Assembly (NCBI RefSeq): GCF_903772925.1
Contig: NZ_LR812090.1
Span: forward strand, 4,355,902-4,419,901
Origin: Alteromonas macleodii
GTDB taxonomy: Bacteria > Pseudomonadota > Gammaproteobacteria > Enterobacterales > Alteromonadaceae
Direction: 5' to 3'
DNA: 64,000 nucleotides
Program-made: the position numbers and the translations under genes
The notes under the pieces: generated by a model
Seen by the model: the letters and a program-made list of their open reading frames with translations, nothing else
Databases searched by the model: none
What the model was told of the DNA's origin: nothing
Shown: positions 53,079-63,094 of the stretch, one piece after another
Position numbering within the stretch: the first letter of the stretch is position 1
Layout of the letters: each line of letters starts with the position of its first letter

Positions 53079-55148
53079 TTATAAGGCAAAGGACGCCGTA
53101 ATCATGTAGTTCCGAGGGCGCCCAGGAAAATAACGCGGCCCAGTGAAACTGGTAAAATCAGCGCGCTCAGCGTAGTCCGTATCAAATAGGTTATTCACCC
53201 GGGCATATAGCGTAATATCGTCACTCACACTGTAACTCACGCGAGCATGCACTAAATCATGCCCTTCGTACTCGTTTAGGTTTTCAGCGTCGCTAAAATA
53301 GCGTCCAACATGCTGCCACTCTAATTGAGTTTGTATCGATTTCGACACATCAAAGCTTAAGCGAGCGTTAAACTGAAGCTTGGGCGCAGTGTCGATATCA
53401 TTGCCTTTGATGTCTTGCTCACCTGAAAGTTGACTGTGTTCATAAGTGTGCCTTGCGTACGTACCAGCAAAGTCTAAGCGCAGCGCCTCGCTTAGCTTTT
53501 GGTCAAAAGCTAGCTCTACTCCTCTATGCCAGGTTTTGCCGTTACTCACATTGAAAAAGTCGCTGTCGCGGTAGATAACATTGTCTTTTTGCAGGCTGTA
53601 AAGGCTTAGCGTATAGCTACCGTCAGACACCACGCCAGTTATGCCCACCTCAATATTGTCAGCGGTTACAGAATCGAGATCCGTTACAAGTTGCCCGCGC
53701 TGTAAACGATACAGTTCGGTAGCCTGAGGAGCGCGATACCCTCTTGCAACACCCCCAAACAACTGAGTTTGCTCATTTAATTGATAGCGGACCGAGAGTT
53801 TTGGGCTGAAATTATCAAAATTGTTTTCACTGTCTGCAGGTCTTGAATATCTACAGCCGCCAAACCCACACTCGGTGCCATCTTCACGTACACGACCTAC
53901 GTTCATATTATTGGTGTAGTCGTATTTCATGGATTCAAAACGCCCGCCAGCAGAAATAGCCCAACGTTCTGCTTGCCAGTTAAAAGTAAAGAACGGCGCG
54001 AGTAAGCTAGCATCTACATCATAATCATAGTGTTTACCTACGGGTATGGTTTCCACCAAGAACGCAGACCCTTCGGTAACGCTGTCTTGAGATTGTGTGA
54101 GCTCACCTTCAGTATATTCAACGTCTACCCCCACATCTGCGCTTAGGCTGTCATTGATAACGTAGTTGAATTGGGACAGTACACCAAACCCTTGCTGGGC
54201 ATTTGTTTCAAGAGGCTTTCCAGGCAGAAAATGCATGCGAAAACGCATATCTTGGTTGCGCACATAAGGTGTAATTGAAAGGGCGTGACCGCCATTAAAA
54301 GTGGTATCTAGTTTACTCCATAACCTGAAACTTTCTGCCTTTCGAAACGCCTCTGGGTTAGGGTTGCTTTTCGCTAATTGCGTGTCTTTGTAACTTTCAA
54401 ACCCAACTATGTATCCAGCTGTTTCCTGATCTAAATGGGTATAGGTAAGGCCGCTTGTAATAACCGAGTTATCCCACTCAATTCGGTGGCGAAGCGAAAC
54501 TTTTTCTTGGTCAACGCCTTCTTCATCCCTGTAGCCAGTGTCGCGAGTTACACTAGCCGCAATACCCACACCGCTACTACCGAAGTCTTTTCCTTCTTTA
54601 AGCTTAATGCGATGAAAGCCGTAGGAGCCATAATCAGCGCTTAGCAAGCCGTCGCCTTGCGTAGTATCTGGCGTGATTACGTTAATAACACCGTGAATAG
54701 CATTAGACCCATAAAGCGCTGACGCCGGGCCTTTTATTACGTCTATACGCTCAGCAAGCTCGCCATGGGCTTCAAACAACTCATTAATATTGCAAAAGCC
54801 TGCTGCTCGAAGCGGGATACCGTCTTCTGCTGCTAAAATGCCTCCGCATGCTCCTGCACCGGTTAATACAGGTGAACGAAGGGCTGGTAGATACTCTTGT
54901 CCGTTACCACGCTGTACGCCTGCCCCCGCTATATAGTTAAGCGACTCTTGAATATGCTGAAATGAAAGCAGTGAAAGGGTTTCTTCTGAGATGGACGATA
55001 CCGCGTAGCCAGAAGCGTTCACACTGCCCTGTATACGAGAAGACGTAGTTTCTATCCTTTCTATTTCATTGGGTTCTTGAGCGATAGCGGCAGACGACAA
55101 TAGTACCGTAGTCAGTAATGAAAGTGGAAAGCTTGGGGCAAAGCGCAT
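53079..55148 (-). CDS. TonB-dependent receptor
   Basis: A 689-residue outer-membrane receptor with signal peptide, plug domain (about 45-155, including Ile-Lys-Gly-Pro-Ala-Ser-Ala-Leu-Tyr-Gly) and barrel ending Thr-Ala-Ser-Phe-Ala-Leu. Two cysteines in the plug (about residues 98 and 118) and two in an outer loop (about 425 and 430) could form disulfides. Ligand unknown. No Fur or Zur box was seen upstream. Single-gene unit. Confidence 0.9.
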   Translation of the reverse strand: MRFAPSFPLSLLTTVLLSSAAIAQEPNEIERIETTSSRIQGSVNASGYAVSSISEETLSLLSFQHIQESLNYIAGAGVQRGNGQEYLPALRSPVLTGAGACGGILAAEDGIPLRAAGFCNINELFEAHGELAERIDVIKGPASALYGSNAIHGVINVITPDTTQGDGLLSADYGSYGFHRIKLKEGKDFGSSGVGIAASVTRDTGYRDEEGVDQEKVSLRHRIEWDNSVITSGLTYTHLDQETAGYIVGFESYKDTQLAKSNPNPEAFRKAESFRLWSKLDTTFNGGHALSITPYVRNQDMRFRMHFLPGKPLETNAQQGFGVLSQFNYVINDSLSADVGVDVEYTEGELTQSQDSVTEGSAFLVETIPVGKHYDYDVDASLLAPFFTFNWQAERWAISAGGRFESMKYDYTNNMNVGRVREDGTECGFGGCRYSRPADSENNFDNFSPKLSVRYQLNEQTQLFGGVARGYRAPQATELYRLQRGQLVTDLDSVTADNIEVGITGVVSDGSYTLSLYSLQKDNVIYRDSDFFNVSNGKTWHRGVELAFDQKLSEALRLDFAGTYARHTYEHSQLSGEQDIKGNDIDTAPKLQFNARLSFDVSKSIQTQLEWQHVGRYFSDAENLNEYEGHDLVHARVSYSVSDDITLYARVNNLFDTDYAERADFTSFTGPRYFPGRPRNYMITASFAL

Positions 55149-55471
55149 TATCTATCCTTATGATGACAAATGTGTTTTAGCAATTAGGGCTAGTGTATCG
55201 TTAATTAGAGAAAGAATGGGTTAAAAACCGATAAACTATTGCAATGTTCAGACAACTAAGCCATTTATGTGATTAAACCCTTGGCGTAATCCTTGCTGCC
55301 TTTGCTATAAACTTGGCTAAAAACCTTGTAAATGCAATGAGTAGTTACCTTACTTAATGACTACACACGGCCATAAATACTGCACATACGTAGGCAGCGC
55401 GTTGTGAAAAAGTTAAGCAATTAGTTAAACACCATTGCACTAAAACAAAACCATGTTCGCTGGAGGAATCA
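55149..55471. other. Intergenic region without recognised element
   Basis: It separates the divergent receptor and DUF2721 genes. I see no gene, strong palindrome or terminator here, only the GGAGG ribosome site of the next gene at 55462-55466. Confidence 0.6.
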
Positions 55472-55915
55472 TTGGACACACTTATTCCGAGTCTTTCACA
55501 GCTTATCGAATTTGCTGTGGCCCCTGTATTTTTACTTACCGGTATTGCGGGGTTCCTAAACGTTATGTCGTCTCGGTTGGGGCGAATATCAGATAGGGTT
55601 AGAGTTGCAGAAAGACAAATTCATACCTTGTCAGACCCACATATTGTCGACCGCTCTAAAAAAGAAATAAAAGTACTGTGGCGCAGGGTTAAAGTTATAA
55701 ACTGGGCAATTGGGCTTTGTGTCGCTTCAGGGCTTATGGTTTGTACAGTTATTATGGCGCTGTTTTCCGGGTCACTCTGGGTGGTCGATTTGAAAACGCC
55801 AATTATAGTGCTATTCATTTTAGCAATGATGTTTCTAATCAGTGCGCTTATTGTATTTCTGGTTGAAGTTAAACTTGCAACTAACACTATAAACTTAGTC
55901 AGAACTATCCGGTAA
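55472..55915 (+). CDS. DUF2721 membrane protein
   Basis: A 147-residue protein with three hydrophobic segments. The family pattern is Gly-Phe-Leu-Asn-Val-Met-Ser-Ser-Arg-Leu-Gly-Arg-Ile-Ser-Asp-Arg-Val-Arg. It starts with TTG, supported by a GGAGG five bases upstream. Function unknown for the whole family. Confidence 0.85.
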   Translation: MDTLIPSLSQLIEFAVAPVFLLTGIAGFLNVMSSRLGRISDRVRVAERQIHTLSDPHIVDRSKKEIKVLWRRVKVINWAIGLCVASGLMVCTVIMALFSGSLWVVDLKTPIIVLFILAMMFLISALIVFLVEVKLATNTINLVRTIR

Positions 55916-56196
55916 TTTCATTATCTACCCCCTAAACTAGTTAGCGCAGAGTTGACGTTAACTAGCCCCCCAAATCGGCGACTAGAGAGCTTTTAATTTT
56001 TCTAGCCGCCTTGATTCATTCTTACGTAAGGCTTTAATTTATTTTGAAAGCACTGTTTATGTAAGTATTGAGTAAAGAGCGCAGCTAAAAACGCTCATTA
56101 ACGTCTAACTGAGGTAAAATTCGCCCATTAACGTCGTTAATTTGCTACAAATATAGGCCTACAAGATTTCGGCCAATAGAAGGACTTAACTGCGCC

Positions 56197-57081
56197 ATGA
56201 ATACTAAATTACTTCGCTCTCTTCAGGTTTTTATTGCGGTGACAGATAGCGGTAGCATGAGTGTTGCAGCCCGCGAGCTACACATGACTGTTTCTGCAAT
56301 TAGCCAACAGTTACGAAAGCTCGAACATGATATTGGGCTTAGCCTTTTTAACCGAAACACTCGAAGCTTAAGTCTCACTGAAGCCGGACGTATATACTAC
56401 GACACCAGCAAGCAAATGCTGCAAACTGCGGAACTGGCTCAGCAGAAAATTGAAAGCCTTCAAGACGACCCTACTGGTAAAATCAACATTATCGCACCTG
56501 AAGGTTTTGGTGGCGGCTTACTAAGTGAACCATTAAAGAAGCTGTGCGAAGAATTTCCAAAAATCACAATATCATTGACTGTTACCGACGAACCTAAAGA
56601 TATTATTGCTTCAAGCGCCGATCTTGTTCTTTGCTTTGCTCCCGTTTCTGACACTAATTTTAGTAGTTTAAAGCTTGCTACTTGGGAGCGAATTCTATGT
56701 GTTTCCACTGTGCATCCACTAGCTAGTGAAAACTTGTCGTCACCAGAAGAGTTAAACGGTCATGCCTACATAGTGCACAGACATATTGAAGACTATGTGA
56801 TGAAGCATGAAAGCAAGGGCGAGTTTGAATTAGATTCTCAGCGAATTGATGTAAATTCAATGCAGACGTTGATTAAGCTTACCCAAGATAATCTGGGCTA
56901 CGCCGTACTGCCTGAACCAGAGGTAAGACACTTACTCAAATCAGGTGAGATGAAGCAGCTTTTCACAGAATGGGAATTGCCTGACTATACCGTTTATGCG
57001 GTTACGCCGAAGCGTGATCTTATGCCTGCCAAAATCAGCGCCGCGATAACTTGCTTACAAGATTTATTCGCTCAGATTTAA
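56197..57081 (+). CDS. LysR-family transcriptional regulator
   Basis: A 294-residue LysR regulator. The N-terminal winged helix-turn-helix occupies about 5-65 (Ser-Met-Ser-Val-Ala-Ala-Arg-Glu-Leu-His-Met-Thr), and the effector domain about 90-290. The upstream 281 bases contain two CATTAACGTC repeats 29 bp apart and a small palindrome at 56127-56141 that may be its binding sites. No divergent target gene adjoins it. Confidence 0.92.
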   Translation: MNTKLLRSLQVFIAVTDSGSMSVAARELHMTVSAISQQLRKLEHDIGLSLFNRNTRSLSLTEAGRIYYDTSKQMLQTAELAQQKIESLQDDPTGKINIIAPEGFGGGLLSEPLKKLCEEFPKITISLTVTDEPKDIIASSADLVLCFAPVSDTNFSSLKLATWERILCVSTVHPLASENLSSPEELNGHAYIVHRHIEDYVMKHESKGEFELDSQRIDVNSMQTLIKLTQDNLGYAVLPEPEVRHLLKSGEMKQLFTEWELPDYTVYAVTPKRDLMPAKISAAITCLQDLFAQI

Positions 57082-57130
57082 TGAACAACTAGTGGCAAAT
57101 GAGTCGGGGAAATATGATGTCTTAGACGAG

Positions 57131-57160
57131 AAAGGCAGCGTAAAAACGCTGCCTTTTTTT
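57131..57160 (+). terminator. Terminator after the LysR gene
   Basis: A 10-bp stem (57131-57140 with 57147-57156) followed by a T-run on the plus strand. It may also slow transcription from the convergent fadL-type gene. Confidence 0.88.
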
Positions 57161-57181
57161 ATTGCTCTTAACTTCTTTGTT

Positions 57182-58516
57182 TTAGAAGCGAGTGTTCATT
57201 TGAACACTTAGGATGTGTGCTGTAGCTGACTGAGTACCAACAAATGTGGTAGTAAAATCAGCGCCTGGTACTGCATCTTCAACAATTGTTCTCTTTTTAT
57301 CAATGTCCGCTTCACGACCATCAATAAATACGTACGCAAGGTCAATTGAGGTGTCTTCACTCATGGTGTAAGTCATACCACCAGAAAACCAGTGACGGTC
57401 GGTATCTGGAATACTTAGTGAGCGGTTTTCAACCGATACCACGCCGTCGTCATAAGCATAGCCCGCGCGAAGAGTAATCTCGTCGTTTAAGATGTAGGTA
57501 ACACCGATAGATGCGCGCCACGAATCGTCGAAGTTTTCTTCTTTGATAAGGAAATCATCACCGCTTTCAAGATTAGCTTCAAGCTTTTGGAAAGTGCTCC
57601 AATCAGTGAAAGTTACACTACTTTGAACAGACCACTGATCGTTTAACTTCTGATCGATGGCTAGCTCCGTAATTGCAGCTAAATTCAAATCAAGGCTTCC
57701 ATCTTGGTTGAGTGCTGCTCTCAAATCTGAAGATACTTCACCACTTAGCTCAAGTTTTGTCTCTGCACGATGTGAAAGAGCGATATTAGTCATTTCAGTA
57801 GGCTGCCAGAATATTCCTGCGTTCCAACCGTAACCCCAATCGTCTCCTTCTAGATTAAAAAGAGAAGCGCCTGCCGGTACAGTAGAACCCAGTGCACTGA
57901 AGGCAAATGACAGAGACTCAGAAACCCCTGAACCAATTTCAGCTTCGGCGTAGGTTGCGTTCAGTCCGAAACCAACCATAAGCTGTTCGTTTACTTTGTA
58001 TGATATTGCAGGGTTGAAAGTTACACTTTTGACTTCTGCTTCATCTGCAAATGGCAAAGCTTCAAAGTCGTCTGAGTAATCAGAGCGAAGACCATAAGTA
58101 GTAAACACACCAACACCTGCGGAAAATTTTTCATTAATTGGTGTGGTATAGAAAAATCCAGGTACGAACGCAGTATCGGCAATATCATCTTCTGTTGCTG
58201 AAGTAGAGAGAGAGGCTGCATCAGTAGGAAGAGAAGTCTCACCCAACGCGTAAGTTGCGGTGCCATTAATATCTACATTTGGATCGATAAAGCTTACTGA
58301 CGCACTGAATTCAGCTTCTTTAAATACACCAATTGCTGCAGGGTTAGTTGCTAAAATAGAGGCATTTTCTGGCTTGGCTGCTTGGCCTGCCATGGCACGG
58401 CCTAGGCCGTTTGCACTGTGTTCATTAACTTGGAAACCAGCTGCTAGCGCAGAAGAAGAGGCTAAGGTAGCAAGCGCTAAGCAAACTGAGGCACGTAAAG
58501 AAAACTGTTGCTTCAT
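57182..58516 (-). CDS. FadL-family outer-membrane hydrocarbon/fatty-acid channel
   Basis: A 444-residue outer-membrane protein of the FadL (OMPP1) family, which takes up long-chain fatty acids and other hydrophobic compounds. The ATG at 58516 gives a regular signal peptide followed by Ala-Gly-Phe-Gln-Val-Asn-Glu-His-Ser-Ala-Asn-Gly-Leu-Gly-Arg-Ala, the family's N-terminal hatch signature. It ends Asn-Thr-Arg-Phe. Single-gene unit. Confidence 0.92.
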   Translation of the reverse strand: MKQQFSLRASVCLALATLASSSALAAGFQVNEHSANGLGRAMAGQAAKPENASILATNPAAIGVFKEAEFSASVSFIDPNVDINGTATYALGETSLPTDAASLSTSATEDDIADTAFVPGFFYTTPINEKFSAGVGVFTTYGLRSDYSDDFEALPFADEAEVKSVTFNPAISYKVNEQLMVGFGLNATYAEAEIGSGVSESLSFAFSALGSTVPAGASLFNLEGDDWGYGWNAGIFWQPTEMTNIALSHRAETKLELSGEVSSDLRAALNQDGSLDLNLAAITELAIDQKLNDQWSVQSSVTFTDWSTFQKLEANLESGDDFLIKEENFDDSWRASIGVTYILNDEITLRAGYAYDDGVVSVENRSLSIPDTDRHWFSGGMTYTMSEDTSIDLAYVFIDGREADIDKKRTIVEDAVPGADFTTTFVGTQSATAHILSVQMNTRF

Positions 58517-58930
58517 AAGATACTCGTTGTAATAGGGGAAAATTGCAGCAGGCATTCTACGGATATGAGTAGTTTTGTTCAATGCAAGTAAACGTTATTT
58601 ACGCACTTTTATCGCATTATTTACAATTTTAGCTACAACTTCGACGCATTTATAAACAACATTGATAACGTTAAGTTAACTAAAGATCACGATATTGTTA
58701 ACGCGATTATTTAACACTTTCACCAGCAACTATTGTCACCGACTGCATTTTTCGCTCAATTTTATAGGCACGAACCCATGCTGGTTGTGTTTATAACAAT
58801 AAGCCCCACCCTATCTTTACAATCGGTGGGTGATCTCAGCTATGCATATTGCGTTTCAATACTAGGCAAATCATAAGGTAAATCATTAGGCACACCACCA
58901 GAAACCTTTCACATGTTACAGGAGGATACA
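58517..58930. other. Divergent intergenic region
   Basis: It holds the AT-rich promoters of the fadL-type and reductase genes and a small hairpin with CCCACC (58805-58810) and GGTGGG (58825-58830). AGGAGG at 58920-58925 is the ribosome site of the reductase. Nothing else recognised. Confidence 0.55.
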
Positions 58931-59929
58931 ATGTCAACATATAAAGCTATCACGCTGGTCAAGCGTCCCGAGGATGGAAAAATTGGCCCTCATCTATTCG
59001 AAACAAAAGAGTTTGAAATACCAACGCCAAAAGACGGTCAAATTCTAGTAAAGCAAACCCACATGTCTTTAGACCCTGCCATGCTAGGCTGGATGAGTGA
59101 AGACAGAGAAAGCTATATTCCTCCTGTAGAGCTTGGCGATGTTATGCGCTCTAGCGGTGTAGGCGAAGTGGTTGAGTCTAACAATCCAGACTTTTCAGTT
59201 GGCGACAAGGTTATGGGCATGACTGGCTGGAGTGAGTATGTGCTAAGCGATGGCTCAGGCTTTAACAAGCTTCAGCAAGGTGTTACTGAAGAAATGGCAC
59301 TTTGTGTATTTGCGCTACCAGGTTTAACTGCCACCACAGGCCTTTATAACTTTGGCGAGCCCAAGGAAGGCGAAACACTTATTGTCACAGGTGCAGCAGG
59401 CTCTGTAGGTTCTATTGTGGGTCAGTTAGCAAAAGCAGACGGGCTTCGTGTAATCGGCGTTGTGGGCAGTGACGATAAGGCCGACTGGATTGTTAACGAG
59501 CTAGGTTTTGACGGTGCAATTAATTATAAAACTGACGACTTAGAAGAAAAACTGGCAGAGCTCACGCCAGATAAAATTGATGTATTTTATGAAAATACGG
59601 GTGGACCTATCCAGCACCATATATTCAACAGAATGAATGCCCATGGTCGTATTGTTGTGTGTGGAATGATTGCCGATTATCAATCAGAAGAGCCGTCACC
59701 AGGTCCTAATTGGATCCCGTTAATTAAGAAGCGCATTAATATTCGTGGGTTTGCGATGCCAGACCATTGGGATGAAATTCCAAAGCTTTTAGAAAAACTC
59801 ACACCTTATGTGCAGCAAGGAAAGATAAAGTACCGTGCGCATACCATTGAAGGTTTAGATAACGCCGAAAAAGGCTTAAATATGCTGTTTGAAGGTAAAA
59901 ACACCGGAAAAATGATACTTAAGCTGTAA
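58931..59929 (+). CDS. NADP-dependent zinc-less MDR oxidoreductase (curcumin reductase type)
   Basis: A 332-residue medium-chain reductase of the leukotriene B4 dehydrogenase / CurA group, which reduces alpha,beta-unsaturated carbonyls with NADPH. The cofactor loop is Thr-Gly-Ala-Ala-Gly-Ser-Val-Gly-Ser near 150, and Tyr-Glu-Asn-Thr-Gly-Gly occurs near 215. No structural zinc cysteines are present. The ATG at 58931 follows AGGAGG, and an upstream in-frame ATG at 58913 is less likely. Confidence 0.92.
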   Translation: MSTYKAITLVKRPEDGKIGPHLFETKEFEIPTPKDGQILVKQTHMSLDPAMLGWMSEDRESYIPPVELGDVMRSSGVGEVVESNNPDFSVGDKVMGMTGWSEYVLSDGSGFNKLQQGVTEEMALCVFALPGLTATTGLYNFGEPKEGETLIVTGAAGSVGSIVGQLAKADGLRVIGVVGSDDKADWIVNELGFDGAINYKTDDLEEKLAELTPDKIDVFYENTGGPIQHHIFNRMNAHGRIVVCGMIADYQSEEPSPGPNWIPLIKKRINIRGFAMPDHWDEIPKLLEKLTPYVQQGKIKYRAHTIEGLDNAEKGLNMLFEGKNTGKMILKL

Positions 59930-59961
59930 TTTCTTAAACGAAGAGTACAGTTTTAATTAAG

Positions 59962-59989
59962 AGCACAGTGTTAACGCTAGCACTGTGCT
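59962..59989. terminator. Hairpin between convergent reductase and GGDEF genes
   Basis: Nine-base arms (59962-59970 with 59981-59989) overlap the GGDEF stop codon. The tail is only moderately T-rich, so termination may be weak. Confidence 0.45.
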
Positions 59990-61047
59990 TCTGTTACCAC
60001 ATACTGTGCTTTACCTTTTTCTTTAGCTTCATAAAGCACTTTATCGGCTTCATCAATAAGCCAATCAATGGATATTTCACTAACTTTACTGGCGTAAGCA
60101 ACACCAATTGAGCAGCTCATGAAAGGGTGCTTTGCTCCCTCGGCATGTTTTAATTGAGCAAGCTTCCATTTATCCAATAGTGTTTGTGCATGCTTTTCAA
60201 CCTGTTCTTTACTGATATCGCTTAAAACAACAATGAATTCTTCACCACCGTAGCGGCCCAAAATATCAGTTTCCCGTTTAAATACTTGCTTCATAATACG
60301 CGCTTGTTCTTTTATTGCTTCATCACCCTGCTGATGCCCAAAACTATCGTTGTATTTTTTGAAGTCATCTAGGTCGAGCATTAATACAGCCATCGACACG
60401 TCATGGCGCTTACTTAAGGCCAACAGCTTTTCACTTTGATCTCGCAGAGCCCGTCGATTGAGTAAGTCAGATAACGGGTCGAACTTGCTAAGCTTTAATA
60501 AGCGGTCGTTAGTTTCTTTGAGCATGCGTACACTACGATCGAGCCTATAACGAGCATACACGCATATAAATAGTGACCCTGATACAAAAGCTGCTGAAAT
60601 GGGAACCCTGTCTCCATAAACCGGCGCTAGCCACATTAACCCTAAAAAACCCAAGATATTAATGACATTAGCTGAGGCTGCTAACTTAAATGGAATACCC
60701 AACGCGAATACACAAAAGAATGCATAGAGGATGGTGCCTTCGTAAGGAAAAATAAAGTTGTGCTCTTCCCAGCAAACCCATATTAACCAATAGTTGCTGT
60801 AGGAAAGCGCAATAAGCAGGCCAGCAAATATGTACGCTCGATACCGCATAAATTCGCGCCAAAAAGACAGTACAACAACGATGAGTATAATAGGGAATTG
60901 AAGAAGTAGACGGTCGAAGGTATACAGTTCGTACATACTGCTAGGCAATAGCACTAGATCAGCTGCCATGAATACAAGTACCAGAACAGCGCCAATAATA
61001 AGAGCTATTCTTAGCCTGCGTTGTTCACTGGGTCTGTGGATTTGCAC
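59977..61047 (-). CDS. Membrane-bound diguanylate cyclase (GGDEF)
   Basis: A 356-residue protein with about six N-terminal membrane helices (18-165) and a C-terminal GGDEF domain. The active-site motif is Gly-Gly-Glu-Glu-Phe (267-271), and the inhibitory I-site Arg-Glu-Thr-Asp lies five residues before it, so the enzyme should make cyclic di-GMP with product feedback. No receiver or PAS domain is present; the membrane part is the probable sensor. Confidence 0.93.
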   Translation of the reverse strand: MQIHRPSEQRRLRIALIIGAVLVLVFMAADLVLLPSSMYELYTFDRLLLQFPIILIVVVLSFWREFMRYRAYIFAGLLIALSYSNYWLIWVCWEEHNFIFPYEGTILYAFFCVFALGIPFKLAASANVINILGFLGLMWLAPVYGDRVPISAAFVSGSLFICVYARYRLDRSVRMLKETNDRLLKLSKFDPLSDLLNRRALRDQSEKLLALSKRHDVSMAVLMLDLDDFKKYNDSFGHQQGDEAIKEQARIMKQVFKRETDILGRYGGEEFIVVLSDISKEQVEKHAQTLLDKWKLAQLKHAEGAKHPFMSCSIGVAYASKVSEISIDWLIDEADKVLYEAKEKGKAQYVVTEAQC

Positions 61048-61149
61048 GCGTCACCTTGATAAATAAAGTCCTGTATAAGTATTTCAATACAGCCAAGTGG
61101 TGGCAGCCACTACTGGCTGTACAAACGCAACACATTGACACAGCGTTGC

Positions 61150-63075
61150 TTAACTATTATCAGTGACTTCTTGGCTAAGCGCCAGTTTTAACAAACTTTC
61201 TTGCAGGGCTTCAACGGTGACAGGCTTTGTGACTATGTTGTCCATTCCCGCCTGCTTAAATGTGATATGGCGCTCTTTAAATGCTTCTGCGGTGAGACCG
61301 ATAACAGGCGTTTTGCTGAGCTCACCGTTCAGCTTTCTGATGCGTTTCGTCGCTTCAATTCCATCCATAACAGGCATGTGAACATCCATGAAAACCACAT
61401 CAATACCGCCTTCTTCAACACGTGCAGCGGCTTTTAATCCGTTATCCACGTGTTCAACGTCACACTTAAGCTGCTCTAATAGTGCCTGTGCTACCACTGC
61501 GTTAATTGCATTATCTTCAGCTAATAGCACTTTAAGGCCTGATGGTAGGCTGGCGCCATTTGCTTTGCGAGCAGAGGAAGATTCAATTGATGAATCTGAC
61601 ATAAGTCGAGATTGAACATTCGCAGTAACGGTAAAGCATGAGCCTTCGCCCACTTTGCTGACGACTTTTATATCGCCCCCGAGTATCTGAGCTAGCTGCT
61701 TGGCAATAGCGAGACCAAGCCCAGTACCGCCATATTTCCGCGTTATAGAAGAATCCGACTGCGTAAATTTATCAAATATATGCTCTAGCCTGTCTGGCTC
61801 AATACCAATGCCTGTATCTTTAACCGCAATAACTAAACGGTTATCACCCTTAGTTTCTGTTGAAGGCTGTTTAAGTTTAGCCGAGATACTCACCGTTCCT
61901 TTGTGGGTAAACTTAATAGCGTTGCTTACCAAATTAATAATAATTTGGCGTAGTTTAGTAATATCGCTAGTTACCGCCACAGACTCTAAGTTCTTACTCT
62001 TATAAACTAACCGGGTACTGTTAGCACTAGCGTTTGTGCCTAACAACGTTATAAGGTCGTTCAGCATTGAATCGAGATCGAACTCTGTCACGTCAATTTC
62101 CGACATACCCGACTCAATTTTAGAGAGATCTAATACGTCATTTATAACGGTAGCAAGAATAGATGCTGATGATTTCAAATCGCTGGCATACTGATGCTGT
62201 TTATCTGAAAGTTGAGTATTTAAAAGTAGTGTTGCTAAGCCTTGAATTCCGTTTAGTGGCGTACGAATTTCATGACTCATTACCGCAAGAAAATCTGTTT
62301 TCGCGCGATTTGCCTGCTGGGCTTGCGCGACATATTCCTCAATTTCACCAGACATGGCTTCAACATCGCGCGCTAAACTTCCTAGCTCATCATTTTGCGC
62401 TAAGTCTATGTTGACCCTCTTATGGTCAACGGCGATGCGACTTGCCGCTGATTTGATTTTCTCAATGGGAGAGACAACGAACACCTGGGTTACCTTACCC
62501 ATTAGTAAGCTGACGATAACTACAGCAAACAGCGTTACCAAAAAGGTTAGCCACGCTATAGTGAACAGCGAGGATTGCAAGGGTTCGGCGGGTTGTAGAA
62601 CCGTAACCTTCCAGTTCCAAGGTGTGAATTCAGAACAAGCAAACAACACATCCATATCATTAACATTCGACTCGCCATAGGCTACGCGCCTGTTAGCTAT
62701 TGTCGCCCTGTTAGCGTTTTCTGCATTCAGTACAACGTCACCTTCAGTAGTACTAAATATGACGGTACCTGTACTTTTATCGCTAATGGCAAAGTGCCGA
62801 TCTGTTGCTTGCTGTAGCGACTTTAGCTCTTCAAAAACTTCTTTTTGATAAGCCTCGCGAAAAACGGGAACATTTTCTAGGCCTGATTCAATGAGCAGTT
62901 CTCGTCTCTCATCAATGATCTCTAACACGTTTAATGTGAGAGTTTGAGTAAGAAGCTGATATTCCCTTTCGCGCACCGAGTCGTACGCTGTTAAATAAGC
63001 CCAATACCCAGTAAGTGCCATGCCAATTAACAAAATTGGAATGTAGATAACTAGCAGTTTTGATTTGATCCGCAT
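61150..63075 (-). CDS. Hybrid sensor histidine kinase / response regulator
   Basis: A 641-residue inner-membrane hybrid kinase. Two membrane helices (about 7-27 and 172-193) flank a periplasmic sensor domain. A HAMP-like segment (about 195-250), HisKA with His268 (Ser-His-Glu-Ile-Arg-Thr-Pro), an ATPase domain (Asn-Leu-Val-Ser-Asn-Ala-Ile-Lys, Gly-Leu-Gly-Leu) and a receiver with Asp564 follow. It lies 19 bases downstream of a periplasmic binding-protein gene, the classic layout in which that protein presents a ligand to the kinase. No output regulator is visible within the window. Confidence 0.93.
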   Translation of the reverse strand: MRIKSKLLVIYIPILLIGMALTGYWAYLTAYDSVREREYQLLTQTLTLNVLEIIDERRELLIESGLENVPVFREAYQKEVFEELKSLQQATDRHFAISDKSTGTVIFSTTEGDVVLNAENANRATIANRRVAYGESNVNDMDVLFACSEFTPWNWKVTVLQPAEPLQSSLFTIAWLTFLVTLFAVVIVSLLMGKVTQVFVVSPIEKIKSAASRIAVDHKRVNIDLAQNDELGSLARDVEAMSGEIEEYVAQAQQANRAKTDFLAVMSHEIRTPLNGIQGLATLLLNTQLSDKQHQYASDLKSSASILATVINDVLDLSKIESGMSEIDVTEFDLDSMLNDLITLLGTNASANSTRLVYKSKNLESVAVTSDITKLRQIIINLVSNAIKFTHKGTVSISAKLKQPSTETKGDNRLVIAVKDTGIGIEPDRLEHIFDKFTQSDSSITRKYGGTGLGLAIAKQLAQILGGDIKVVSKVGEGSCFTVTANVQSRLMSDSSIESSSARKANGASLPSGLKVLLAEDNAINAVVAQALLEQLKCDVEHVDNGLKAAARVEEGGIDVVFMDVHMPVMDGIEATKRIRKLNGELSKTPVIGLTAEAFKERHITFKQAGMDNIVTKPVTVEALQESLLKLALSQEVTDNS

Positions 63076-63094
63076 ACTAACTTCTAATTAGGCC

